From: Tanypteryx hageni
Taxonomy: Eukaryota; Arthropoda; Insecta; Odonata; Petaluridae
Direction: 5' to 3'
NCBI GenBank assembly: GCA_028673005.1
Contig: CM054114.1
Coordinates: forward strand, 25,968,869-26,032,868
Length of the DNA: 64,000 nt
Below are positions 1 through 11,659 of this stretch, one piece after another; position 1 is the stretch's first letter; the number at the start of each line of letters is the position of its first letter. The notes beneath the pieces were generated by a model that saw only the letters and a list, made by a program, of their open reading frames with translations, was not told where the DNA came from and did not search any database. Position numbers and translations under genes: made by a program.

Positions 1-2740
1 ACTCCTGGCGTCAACAGTTTTAACTGGGAATGAAAAATAAACTGCGGGTGCCTTAAATTCCTCAGTTCCTTTTAATATATCTCACGAGAGTTACACTTGA
101 GTTTTGACTCCATCAAGGCATAGATTATTTTACTTCGCGGGTAGCGTTAATCTTCTAAGTAGGCCGCTTGTTTAATACCCCTTCTCTTCATCCTTCGCAT
201 GCGAAAGAGTAATATATTGCCGACGTCCTCAAACACAAAACATAAACCTCACCCACCAACTCCTATCGCATGACGAGTATACTCGTCTCAAGAGCGATTC
301 ATTCTCGGCGGGAACTGAAATTTTCAAGCCGGCGCCGCCGCGCGAACCGAACGCCATGCATTACCGCGACTTTAAAGAGATCTGTTCGACGGAATCAGAC
401 GGAAGATAATGGGGCCGATTTTCGGATCCGCGATGCCCCATTTGACAAAGTCAATGTGCATTTTTGCCGGACGTTCGAATTGATCGAGTTTTTCGGCCGA
501 CTCCAGAGCCATCTGCATTTTAGATCGGCGCTAATTGAAAGGGTCTCTGATGGATCGTCCTCTTCCACTCACAACCGCTCTCGATTCTCTCTCGCGCAAG
601 CGGTTTTCCACAGGAGGCCAACACACAATCGGGCACTTAAAGGGCTTCCTAGTCAAAATCTCGCGTCGGTCAGGAGCGCTATGCGGGGATTTCGTAATTT
701 GCAGCGACTTTTGGTTCGAATCTGTGTGGGAATGTAATGCGGATTGTTTACATCTAGCGCGAAGCGTTAAGAACCGAGCGTCCGCGCCGGCATGACTGTG
801 GATCTCAATTAGTCGCTGGTGCATCGAAATTCCTAGACACTACTTGCACATCTAAATTTTGGCGCGGCGCTAAGTAGAACATCCAGCGTGGAAGTTCCCG
901 AAAAAAATAAATTACTTTCCGTTTCCCGCCCCATTTCGTTTACTATTTGCTAGAAAATTGCTCATTTATGAAAAGCTGAAACTGATATTTTTAGGCGAAA
1001 CTCGGCAGAGATGTAACTTCAGAAACAACCATTTAGGTATCAAAAATTGAAAGAGAAATACTTATCTCTTGTATCTCTATTTGCCATAATAAGGTTACAA
1101 CACGAATATGATAAGTGATTTTATTTTTCAATAATTTAAGGCCTTACTGCCGAATTTTTTTCGGCCATTATGCGAGATCGACAGTTCTCGAGTGATTTAG
1201 AGATGTGAATATTGGAGAATAAAGGTTAATAGAGAGGTCAAGAAGATTGGAATGCTACGAAAAATTAGCATTTAAACCCGAGACAAAAACTAATCAGGCG
1301 TTTTGTAATGAGTCTACTTCAATGATATGGATGCCATGTGCATTATTTAATAGAAGATTATCTATCATATCATAAGGCTAGAATTAAATTGAAACAATAG
1401 CCATAAAAAGGTTGAAAGAACGCTCATTTTGGCTAAAGGTCAACCTTCCATCACCGATAATTCACGATAGGACATTTTTAATAAAGAAAAGGGCAGAAAA
1501 GAACTGTGGTGAAATTTATATTTTAATTGCAATACTTAGTCACAAAGACATCTAACTTTGTGACGGTAGCAGTGCAGCATTTCTTCGACATATGTAATAA
1601 TAACAGTTATAATACCAGTTACCAGAAAAAATTATGCTTAATGAAGAAAAAACCCTTGAAGTGTTATTCATCAAATTCGATTTCCCAGTGTTCATCTGTA
1701 TGATGCAAAATTCTCCAAAGCATGAAGAGGGGAAATATGGAGCATTCAAAACAGTCCATTTTTCAGACAGCTCCCCTTTAAAATGGCGATTTCAAATACT
1801 TTCCCGGATGTTGCAAGTATATATTACAAAAATTAGCTGCGATGCAGATTATATTTCATGTTTTTGGTAACGTTAGCGACCTGATTGTCTCCTCCATCTC
1901 TCTGCTAACCATCATTCTGCGAAAGTGACAATCCTTTCAGATAAAAACATCAGACAAATATTTGCCTTTCTATTGATGGCGTTACGACATCTCACGAGAC
2001 AAAAACCCATCTTTCTAGCTTTCCATGGTCAAAACTGAGTACATGTAATCCCATAACTCAGAAAAAATGTTGAAAAATAGGTTTTATAAGCCCTAAACAT
2101 CTTTCAGAGAATTCAAGAACGAGCGATTAAAAATTCTTTATTTAGATTTCTATCCGGAATCAGCATCTGGTTTCTTATAACCTTGTTGTGGCTATTGGAG
2201 ATAACTGAGACAAGTATTTTTTAAGCGCTTGTTCTTGAATTTTTTCAGCCATAAGATGAGATCGACAATTCCCTGTTGGATCCTCAGAAAACTTATAAAA
2301 GTTTTATAGTTAGTACTTAAGCAATAATAAGCGCAAAACGTAATAAAATCACCGTAGAGAAAATAAATAAAAATACGTTTTTGTATAAATGAAAATTGTA
2401 AAAAGGAACATTTATTGAAAAATCAAAAGAATTGGATCTCAACCAAAATAAACGGCGCAATATGCATTGTACAAACTCATATACGTATATACGTTCGTCT
2501 CGCTACACTCTTTGCCCCGAAATTAACTTTTGTTTGGCAATTCACTGCCAATTATGTTAATAATGCGTAGCAACAGAACCAAAGCGACTGACACCATCAA
2601 TCTCTCACATCTAAAATCTCTCACTAATAAGCGCGTGGCATAAACAGATTAACAGAGAAGTACAGAATTTTAGAATAGGGAATCCACGGGTTCCCCCTCC
2701 CCTCTGACGCGGGTGCTGAGCGTCTTGTACAAAAATGCCT
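1..2740. other. Unannotated AT-rich DNA with a GC-richer patch
   Basis: I see no gene, RNA or recognisable repeat here. About 240-860 is clearly richer in G+C and CpG than its surroundings and is open in several frames on both strands (for example 270-737 plus, 531-824 minus). Those translations are arginine/serine-rich, overlap each other and match no family I know. The patch could be a regulatory region or an old exon-bearing region, but nothing in the sequence decides this. The rest is AT-rich. Confidence 0.5.
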
Positions 2741-3310
2741 CTGGACGATATATAGTAATTTTTTGGGACATATGGCTTAATTAGTATTGTTTTTGACATC
2801 AGGCTGTATAATTGGATGAATTTTAATCGAAATCCTTAAAGCCATTTTTTGAGTAAATCGAATTTTGTTTCAAAATATCCAATAATAAAGTACCATTTTT
2901 TGCGCAATATTGTTAATCTCTTCAGAGTATCTATTATGAATGATATTACGCACACATATGAGATATCATTCGATTTAGTGTAACCGTAAGGCTATAGTAA
3001 GATTTTTAATGGATCGTGGCAGAGGCGTGACGTCATAACGCTTAGGTAAAGTAGCTTAGTGTACGTTGTAATGTCACTGGACGCCATATAGTGATTTCTT
3101 ACGCAGTATTATTTGTGAGATCAGGCTCTACAATTGGATTGTTTTAATTAAATTCTCTGGAGCCATTTTAGAGCAAATCAAATTTTTCTAATAATCGCCA
3201 AGAACTACCCTTTATTTTTGTGCAATATCATTTTTTTTAAAGGATCAGCAAAAGATGATATGCTGCATAAATATGAGATATGATTTAATTTTATGTACGC
3301 GTTTGGGCCC
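2741..3310. repeat. Two-copy tandem duplication, period about 336 bp
   Basis: The segment starting CTGGACGATATATAGT at 2741 recurs, diverged, at 3077 as CTGGACGCCATATAGTG. Both copies then share, in order, a block like ATCAGGCTNTANAATTGGAT, a block like GAGCCATTTT and GAGYAAATC, a TTTTTGTGCAATAT-like block, and a block like CATATGAGATAT. This is an old local tandem duplication or two copies of one repeat. No coding capacity is seen. Confidence 0.6.
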
Positions 3311-3465
3311 TAGAACGGCGAATAGACAGACGGCATGGAGAAAACCACTTTTATGGACTCAGTGACACCTAAAACGTGTATTTCCATCAAAATCTCGAAG
3401 TCAAATTTTTTCACGATTACAATACTTTCTCAATATACTACGTATATGAAAAAATCAAAATAGAA
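3311..3465 (+). repeat. Interspersed repeat fragment (ACGTGTATTTCCAT family)
   Basis: This fragment holds AATAGACAGACGG followed by AAAACGTGTATTTCCATCAAAATCTCGAAGTC, a TTTTTTCACGA block and TACTACGTATATGA. The same ordered blocks recur at 20445-20590 and 47040-47205. It looks like the end of a dispersed transposon family. Class unknown. Confidence 0.5.
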
Positions 3466-4500
3466 CATGTTCTCACATCTATTGAACAACATGAAGACTG
3501 GCACACAGTTCATCCCAGCATGTATAATACATTATGGTACAGAAAAACAAATGAAAAGATTGTATCATGAACTACAAAAACCTATTAACATTTTAAGCGC
3601 CCGAAATGTCTGAAATTTAGCCGAGACCTTTTTTATCGCGAGGGATTCCACGAATCGCACCTCCAAAACGGTCTTTTTTACGAGCCAGAAAATCCGCCAT
3701 GTCTCCCGTGTAGAGCGACTTACGTACATAAATAATTAATGCTCGAAGGCAAAGTCCGTAATAAACGCCGAGATAACGTAGCCCGCGAAGGAAAACATTC
3801 TTTTCTGGCCGAGTCGGATATAATCCGTGGTAACATGCGAAATAATCCCTGGTCTCATTTATTCCTAGAGAGAGAAAGAAAAATGTCACCTGCCCGCTCT
3901 GAGGCCAAATTTGCTCTTTCCTAATAAAAACTGAAGGTCCTCCTAAGGAAAGCGAAATTGATGCACATGAATAAATGGTGTCGTTAAAATGAAAATGAAA
4001 ATCTTAAAACGCGATTGTCAAAATTATGCAGACTGTAAACCAAGAAGGAATAGGTATTTCAATTTGCTGCGTTATGTCGTGTGACAATGACCTTTAAAGA
4101 GTGTCCCCAGATGACACTACCGATTCGTCTCTACATTTTTATATTCTCCTAAGAGATCTGAAACCGGTTTAAAATGTTATTCTCTCTCCTCCTTTTCTCC
4201 TTCATTCTCCAAACTGATTTTCGTGAAGTCACGAGTCTCATTAAATTAACGAATAATGGTGGAATTTTAATGAGTTAATTAATCTCTTGACTCGTTCCTT
4301 CTCACCTGACAATGAAACCTACATACGTTAATTATGTGGTCCGATTCATTGTGTCGACAATAAAAAAGTGATTGCATCTGAGGAATCATCTTAATTGTAG
4401 AGAAAACTGTTTAAACTATTTTAAAAATCGACTTCCAGAACGCATTGGAAGGCAAACACTGAACCGAAGAATCAAGTTAATTATTCAGAAATTCTATGGT
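3466..4500. other. No recognisable feature
   Basis: AT-rich DNA. Short open frames near 3617-3924 on both strands overlap each other and match nothing I recognise. Confidence 0.5.
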
Positions 4501-5875
4501 CAGGGCCGGCGCTAGGAGTTTTGCCGCCCTCTGCAAATGGTTTTTTTTGCAGCCCCCTCCAACCTCCATTGCTCTCATAGCGCTATGTTTGTAAATAATA
4601 CTATTAATTTATAAATATCAGTAAACATAAAATATAAAGCTATATTTGAAATTTTACCATTTATCAATGAAGAAACAGGCATATTGCTGTCCACTAGTGA
4701 AATAGTACTTCCCGTGCCTTGAGGGAAGCCAAATCTCGAACGAACTCTCATGTTCAATAGAAAGCATTGCGTGATTCGGTCATTGTTGATCTTAAGGAAG
4801 TTTTAATGAACTTGAGTTTTGAAAAATTACGTTCACCACTACCTACTCGAATAGGAAAATTCTCAAAGCAATTGCTAGATTTGGCGCCAAGTAATTTTCG
4901 GAGATATATTTCAATACGCCCAATGTAGAACTAACTTTCTTGATTATTCGTGACAAAACTCTGATCCCGTCATTGAGCTCAACTACCTCAATATCTTTTG
5001 ATTGAGTTTTTTCATCTGTGAGATTGTCTTGAAGATCGTGGCAATGTTTTAACAGGATATTTGTCGGTACATCTTTGAGTTTACTATAATATTATACAAA
5101 AAATTAAAATACGAACTGTGATGTTTTGCTTGATGAAATCTCTCTTGTATTGAATTGATGACTGCATCTAGTACGCTGTAGAAAAATCAACTTTGTATCG
5201 CAGCCCTGGATCTCTGATGGATTTATCTTCAGATACATTAAGATACCTATTTTTCCGTTTCCGTGGATGTACATTTGAAAATTTTGTGACTATTTTCCAA
5301 TCTATTCCTATTTCTTCTGCCAATATCTTAGCATCAACCATTACACTGGAAAATCCTTCTTCGGATCTGTAATTCTGCATGTAATTTAGCACACCGTCTA
5401 GTGTATCTTTGCAAGTTGGTAGATCAAACTCTGGTGTCTGAAACATTCTGCTGACGATATTAATATTCTGAAGAATATTGTGCCAAACAACAAGAGAACA
5501 CAAGATATTGAATTTACAAAGCTTCCAAGCAAGTATTTCACCCTCTTGTCTTACCATTCTATCCATCGTCTTATCCTTTATAAGGTCAAGTAAAGCATCA
5601 TAAATTTCGTCTATTGGTACCGTATTGGTCGAATTGCATCAATTGATCATCTTGTCTCACGGAGAGGTTGAAGTGTTAAACTGGTGATATGTTTCTTTAA
5701 AATGTCCCATCGGCGTATAGATGCAGTAAAGAAAACGAAGAAATTCTGTACGATTCCAAAAAACGAAACCGCTTCTCGGGATACCATCGCAGCGTCATTT
5801 ACTACTAGGTTGAGGAAACTACTACATTTACATATCAACGAATATTTTAGCAATAGCAATTTTCCTATTTCTTTT
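4501..5875 (-). pseudogene. hAT transposase remnant (DUF4371 / ZMYM1-like type)
   Basis: This is the C-terminal half of a hAT transposase in pieces, read on the minus strand from high to low coordinates. 5647-5859 encodes a block with CKCSSFLNLVVNDAA, FFGIVQNFFVFF and RRWDILKKH. 5168-5566 encodes a second block with LVVWHNILQNINIVSRMFQ and YRSEEGFSSVMVDAK. About 4771-4859 encodes GERNFSKLKFIKTSLRSTM, which is the hAT C-terminal dimerisation motif. Block order and wording fit the family in which DUF4371 precedes the dimerisation domain. Frame changes separate the blocks and the N-terminal half is missing, so it cannot be active. CAGGGCCGGCGCTAGGAG at 4501 resembles a hAT terminus in the right place to be the element's 3' end. 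The 5' terminus was not found. Confidence 0.85.
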
Positions 5876-5971
5876 CTGTAATTCCTTTAAAACATCTTAA
5901 GGGGTAATTTTAATGGCTCGGTGTATATTTAAATGTGTAAATGCTATCTCAATCGCAAATAAAATCATGTA

Positions 5972-6143
5972 CAGTGGAACTTCCAAAACTCGAACGTCTA
6001 TAACTCGAATTTCCCATAAATCGAAGTGAATTAATTTTACCAGACAAAATATTAATGAGAAAAATGAATTTCCATAAGTCAAATTTTCTATAACTCGAAT
6101 AATTTTTAGTTTCCATTGAAGTTCGACTTATGAAAGTTCCACG
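5972..6143. mobile_element. Small pogo/Tc1-mariner-like MITE
   Basis: The left end reads CAGTGGAACTTCCAAAACTC. The right end, reverse-complemented, reads CGTGGAACTTTCATAAGTC. They form terminal inverted repeats of about 24 bp with a few mismatches and one gap. TA flanks both ends (5970-5971 and 6144-6145), as expected for TA target-site duplication. The interior repeats ATAACTCGAAT-like motifs and codes for nothing. Class is inferred from the CAGT start and the TA flanks. Confidence 0.6.
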
Positions 6144-6480
6144 TATATGATTACATTTTAGCGCTGGATAAACCTCCCTAAGATGCCTAATTTCCAGCTT
6201 TATTATACCCAAGTCTTAGCACGATGTAACTACACACCTTCGGACAAAATAATTTGCTAATAAAACTAGAACACAAAATGTCCCAAGTTTTTCTTTGAAA
6301 GTTAAGTACTGTGACAATGCATGAGTAAATAGATATTTTCAATCCAAATCATTGCTATAAAATCAATAGTTATTTTCTAAGATGATGAACGAGTCACAAA
6401 ACAGAGCAAAAATTACAACGTTTTAGACACTCATCCACACTTTCCTACTGTGAGACAGTGCGTTCTTCTATTATGGCTGA

Positions 6481-6718
6481 TGTAACTACTGGGAGATGGG
6501 TGATATAGATCGCAGAAAATGTAAAAGTAAATACCTACACGATCAACTGCCAGTAGATAGTTATGGATATAAATACGCTGTATCTACGAGCACTTTGAAA
6601 CTGCTCATTTCACAATACTGTGATAGACCTGAATTGAGCTTAGAGCAACTCGAACTCTTGCAAGAGAATGGTAGTCTTGGACAAGACAGTGCTAGCAGTC
6701 AAACATCAGGTATCCATA
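6481..6718 (+). CDS. Candidate host exon, weakly HMBOX1-like (uncertain)
   Basis: The frame is open from just after a stop at 6478 and continues to 6909. The stretch ISQYCDRPELSLEQLELLQ (translated around 6610-6665) resembles by eye the N-terminal segment of the homeobox protein HMBOX1, which has a Tyr/Asp/Pro...Glu-Gln...Leu-Leu-Gln pattern. Likeness ends after LLQ, where the conserved Arg-Leu...Thr-Gly-Met stretch should follow. A plausible splice donor, CAG|GTATCC, lies at about 6709-6717, and the frame beyond it looks like noise. A pyrimidine-rich tract before 6455 could serve an acceptor. No neighbouring exon was found. It may equally be chance or a decayed copy. Confidence 0.25.
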
Positions 6719-9604
6719 TAATGTGGAGTATAGAGCATCTACTATGCATTTTATGTAACATTCCATGTGGACAACACAATTCTGAGCTGCACCAGTATGC
6801 TGCAACTAATACGTATCCCGAGTTTCACACCCTTTTCGTGTTTCTCCTTCCAGCATACTTAAGGACCTTTTCTTCTGAAAAGCACACTTACTCCTTAAAT
6901 CACCCATAGACTTCGCCCGTTCTCCTCTTTGTTGATCATGTCCCCCGTTACCGGAAATGGAGATGAATTTCCCGTCCCTAACGCCTTCTTCTCAGTATTA
7001 ATAGTACGTTGGTCTAGCCCGCCGCCCGCTCCCTTGGATGTGCCACCAGGGACTGTCTGGTTAGGCGGCAAGAAGACCGCCCGGCCGCGCCAGTGGCATT
7101 TGCCTAAGCCTTGGGCGTCCACACTTCCTTTTACGACCCCCACACACTTGTGTCACTCGTCGCTCGAGAAAATTTATGCCCTTCTTCGGTGCCCCGTGTG
7201 ACCGCACGTTTCACCAGCTCCTTTAGATGGATCTGACTCCAACTTAAAATTTTCAATGCAACGTCAAATTCTTACGCGAGAATACAACTTTTTGAAATAT
7301 TTTAACAACCGGAGCATTCTTATCCGCTTTTATTAACAATAGGTACGCAAAGAATTTAATTTTGTATTAAGCGGAACGGCGTTTCCATGCGTTGCCCCCT
7401 ATTCGAGTAATGTTCCTAAGAAAGAACATTTTTGCCGCACCCGAAAATCTGTCGCCCTGTGCAAGTAGTGCACGTTCTGCACCCCGTCTATCGTTGCTAC
7501 CGACATTAATCATCATTAATTCTTCTTCAAGAAGTCACTTGACTTGGTGTCTTGTATGCGAAATGTACTATACGGCGCGATTTAGTCAAAGATAAGCCAT
7601 GAAAATTATAGAATTTCAGAAGACTGCTCATTGCAGATTTAGAATTATTGAATAGTTACGGCGATTGTTCTTTTTCTATTCTTATTTTTTATCTTTTATT
7701 GCGTTCTAAAATTTATTTAAAAAATATATTTTCCAATGTTGGTTTTATCTGACGGACATTAAAACCGATTTTATTTTATTATTCATATGATTCAATTTTA
7801 TTAAAGAATATCATAATAAATTTCATTTTTGACATTAGATACCAATTCGAAGAGTTTCTGCAAATAGAAAGTTCTCATAGCCAGAAACCATCTCCCTGAA
7901 GATAGTAAATTAATACGTATGATAAGGAAAGACTCCGGAGCATTTTTTTATCGAGATTAATAATGAGAGCGCTGCGATCAAATGCCCTACAGGTAAGGAA
8001 CGACAGGGCGCGTAACCAAGTTTAAACTTAAAGCTGACAAAATAGCAACTGCTACGTAGAAATTTTTCTCGTACCTAATAACAACTTTGCAAATCGATGC
8101 CATTAACGCGCCTAATTTATTTTCTTGAGGAATGCCATTTATGGTTCTGCTTTATTATTTTACGTTATTAATACTTCAGACTCCCGATTACTGGGAATAA
8201 ACGGGGCCGAGAGGCAAGTCAGTCGGTTAATCCGGAGACAGACAGTTCAGAAAAAAAATGAGAAGATTTCGAGGTTTTTAAACACAACCGAATAGAAATT
8301 AGGAACGAACAGCCATAATACATAGATACCGCAGGCACTATGCAGACATTATTGTTAAAAAGCTGCGTTTTTCCAATGGCGGTAAAAAGTTGTTTTGGGG
8401 AATCAGACGCGCGTTTCGGTCTCTAAACAGCCGTAAACAGTGGTGGTTTCACGATAAAATGTTCATAAAGAGTATATTTGTGGCAACAGTTCTTTTTGTT
8501 TCAATATAACTTTTAGGCGGAGCTGCTGTCGCACTTTTTTCCTACCTTAGTTTATTTTTGGACTCGCCTTGAACTCCGCCTTTATCTTATCCCATCCCCT
8601 CATCCTATCTTTCCGTTATCTCTGGGCCTATATCCTATATGCAATATCGAGCCGAATAGACGTTTCTTTCCTGTGTCCTACTTCGTAGATTCTCTTTGCA
8701 TCTTCATCCCGCCAAAACGAGCTACTTTTTATCAAGAAAATATGCACGTGGTGCATTTTTAAAATAGTCCCTGGCGACGCTACAATCTTGATAGTGAGCG
8801 CCTTTTATAGAATTTGGTATCATTAACGTTTTGAACATTCCTTAGGGCAGAGCATCGCAACCGATGCGCCGCTGTAGGTCAGAGATACTAGGGTACTAAC
8901 GCAGATTTTTCAGGGATTGTTTTAAATTTCCATCATCACGTTTGCAACAAATATGCAAATTTTGTCTCAACAATAATATTGAGTTTGATTAGGATTGTAA
9001 TAACAACCACGCGCGCAATCAAACTAATTGTAGTATATTCAACAGGAAACTATCGAGCTGGTGGCTGAAAAAAATTCAAGAACAAGCATTTTTAAAAATA
9101 CTTCTATAATTGTAGTATGTTTGTGTGATGTCGTTACTGCGCGAAAAGACGAAATCTTTAACGATCGTATTAAGCGATAGAAAAAAATTACGATCAAATC
9201 GATTCATCGTTCAGTGAGTTGCGATGTTCCAGTGGAGTGGTTGGCCTTAAAATCCTTATCGTTTTGTGATACAAGTGAATAAAAAAAATCTTTAAATAAT
9301 TTTCATCTATGATCTTTATTGAATATAATAATAAATTGAAAACTTTTGAAAAATACGGTGAAAGGACATCCTCAAATACGGAAAGATAGCAGTGGCGTTG
9401 ATGGATTACATCTGTATATATCTGCTTCAGGTAAGTATAACATAGATAATACAGTGAAAAATAGGAGACTGAAAACCAAGAAACACTAAAATATCTAAAA
9501 TCTTAACATGTTTATTCCTCACATGTTCGTTTGTATTATCATTATTTAGTCCCTACTTTCCTCAAAACATACTTCACATATAATTTTCATATGATCCATG
9601 CAGA
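6719..9604. other. No recognisable gene
   Basis: Mostly AT-rich. About 6900-7200 and 7380-7560 are richer in G+C and open in both strands' frames, but the translations match no family. No RNA gene or inverted-repeat element was recognised. Confidence 0.5.
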
Positions 9605-10083
9605 TCAATTTTGTACACCTCATTCACCTGATTCGTCCGTTGGTTTAGCATCTTTATCTCTGGAATAATTCACGGTGACTTTCTGAATATAATTGTTTGT
9701 GCACGGAACAATTATTCCCACAATGAAAGAATCGATAAACAAATGAAAGCATGATTTAGGATCACGAATTCCTCCTTCTTTCTGTCTGAAACCAGGAAAG
9801 TGTGAAACGATATTGTGTCGCCGCGTCCTGACATTTTTCGCAGCCTCTGTAGTGCTCCACTTGGTTTCCTTGTCCCTCCCAAAAAGAAACCTTTTTTAGC
9901 AGTAAATTCTTCGTCATTGGAATCGTCTTTATCTGCACTCTGCTCCGAAGAAGTATCATGCACCGATTTGTCTATGTGGTCGCTTTCGACGTCACTCTCC
10001 AAATCGCTGCATTCTTCATTTAAGGTCCTTAAAATTTCATCCTGCTCTTTACCTAGATCAAAGAATCTCGTTCTCTGGCTCAT
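9605..10083 (-). pseudogene. piggyBac-family transposase, frameshifted and truncated
   Basis: From 10083 downward the frame begins MSQRTRFFDLGKEQDEIL and runs through a Glu/Asp/Ser-rich region (ECSDLESDVESDHID), typical of piggyBac N-termini. In the A/T-run region about 9870-9895 the homologous frame changes by one base. It then reads GRDKETKWSTT, NVRTRRHNIVSHFPG, and FIVGIIVPCTNNYI to SRDKDAKPTDESGE, the start of the DDE_Tnp_1_7 domain, before a stop near 9625. The rest of the roughly 500-600 aa protein, including its catalytic aspartates and Cys-rich tail, is missing. The element is non-functional by frameshift and deletion. Confidence 0.82.
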
Positions 10084-10373
10084 ACCGAAAAAGATTACAA
10101 CTCACTCACAGCAAACGGATAATAAAAATTACAGTCACTATTCAAAAATGTAACGCCAATGGTCGCGCGGAGTATTTCGTTACTCCAGTCCAATTTCCAC
10201 GACTGCGACAACTTAACTGACGGTCTCACAACGTTTCCAAATGGTTGGAGTGTGACATTAGAATGCCCCTGAAAGGTATAGAGAGGCACAGCAAGCAACT
10301 GCGCTCTAATGAGAAATGCCTTACCTAAATTGAGGCTTGGGGTATTTAAATACCCCACGCGATCATTCCCGGG
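9605..10373 (-). mobile_element. piggyBac-like element, 5' end intact at a TTAA site
   Basis: Upstream of the transposase start, the element appears to end as CCCGGGAATGATCGCGTGGG (read on the minus strand) directly against TTAA at 10374-10377. TTAA is the piggyBac target, and termini usually start with CCC. Just inside lies a perfect 18-bp palindrome, GGGGTATTTAAATACCCC, at 10339-10356. I could not find the matching TTAA-CCC end below 9605, so the 3' side is deleted or decayed and the lower limit is approximate. Confidence 0.65.
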
Positions 10374-10377
10374 TTAA

Positions 10378-11659
10378 GGTCATTCCTTATGTAAATATAT
10401 GATGGTGCTCGTTTGACATTTTAGGGTACAACTTGCCGCTCGCCAAAATGAAACTTTTGGGAATCCCAGACCTACATGAAGAACTTCGTGTAGCTGTTAA
10501 TACCATTGATCCAAACTTAGGCTCAAATTTCCCATTGTTTTAATGTTGTTGAATGCAATTAATGCAATCAGCCTTCAAAAGGGAAACAGAATTTGGTTTG
10601 CGTAGTATCTTAATGTGTGTGCGATTGGTTTTTTAAAACTTATTTGGTCAGCATTCGAAACCTTTCTCTCATATAATTACGTAAATGCACTCTATTTACT
10701 CTTTACGCTCATAAAATTCATTATGAGGATAGGGAAATCGGAATGCGGATTTATAATTATGCTTGAACTTGGGTCGTTGGATGACTAATTAAATTTCTTA
10801 TCGTCAAATCGGAGAAAAGTACTTTCCGGAACTATTTTCTGAGCTTATTAAGAGCAGATTTCTTTTCGTACTGCAATAAAAGACTACTTCGCTTTCTTTT
10901 TTCCATTCAGACTTCGAATTTAATTTTTGACTGAAAAGATGTGCATAATTGGCTGAGCAAGCTGCAACTTTCTGGAAATCCATATTTTCTATGAAGAAAG
11001 ATAAGAAAAGGAAAAAGCTTTTCTGTTGGAATCCAATGATTTTATTTAAGAGTTACCGATTTCGACGTAGCAAGTCCTTATCAACCTCTGAGAAGTTTTT
11101 CTTTATTTTCTTGTTTAAAAAATGCTGTTTCGCCAGGAAGAAAATTTGAATTTTTTTCACACATTCGAACAATTTCACCTTAATTCTACAAAGCAAAGTA
11201 GACATTACGCTAAATATGGAAAATGGGCAAAAATATCAATCAAAAGTTGCATTTTTCAGTAGATATCATCCCGTGAAATGGGATTAAAAAGGCAAACTTT
11301 CGTCTCAAAAAAACAAAAGCAAATCGACGAAAATCTCTTTCCCGATATCGATCCTACCCCTTGAAGGGAATCGCTTGCTGTTTGCACCGTGTCTCCTAAT
11401 TAAGAAGAAAAGGTGGAGAGAGAGAATGAGGTAAAGGGTGGGGGAGAAAAGGGAGAACGTGAGAGTGAAGTTATCGCAATGCAAATCCCTCCCCATAACA
11501 ACCCAGATGCACTTACGCGGGGCCGCGTCATTAACTGGCCATTAGGTATGCCGATAAATTCATAGCTCCTGCTTTCGGAGAAAGGAGCGAGAGAGTTTGC
11601 GAGCGGGAAATTTTCCAATGCTCTGACCGAACTCGCTCGGGTAACGCCCGATATCGGCC
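10378..11659. other. No recognisable feature
   Basis: AT-rich DNA with only short uninformative frames. 11400-11650 becomes GC-richer and purine-rich, leading into the next tract. Confidence 0.5.

Noticed and set aside
270..824. Overlapping open frames on both strands in the GC-richer patch
   Set aside because: Length is explained by composition; no family resemblance, and three frames overlap one another.
5168..5859. Domesticated hAT host gene
   Set aside because: Frame breaks between blocks, the missing N-terminal half and an adjacent transposon terminus fit a decayed element better.
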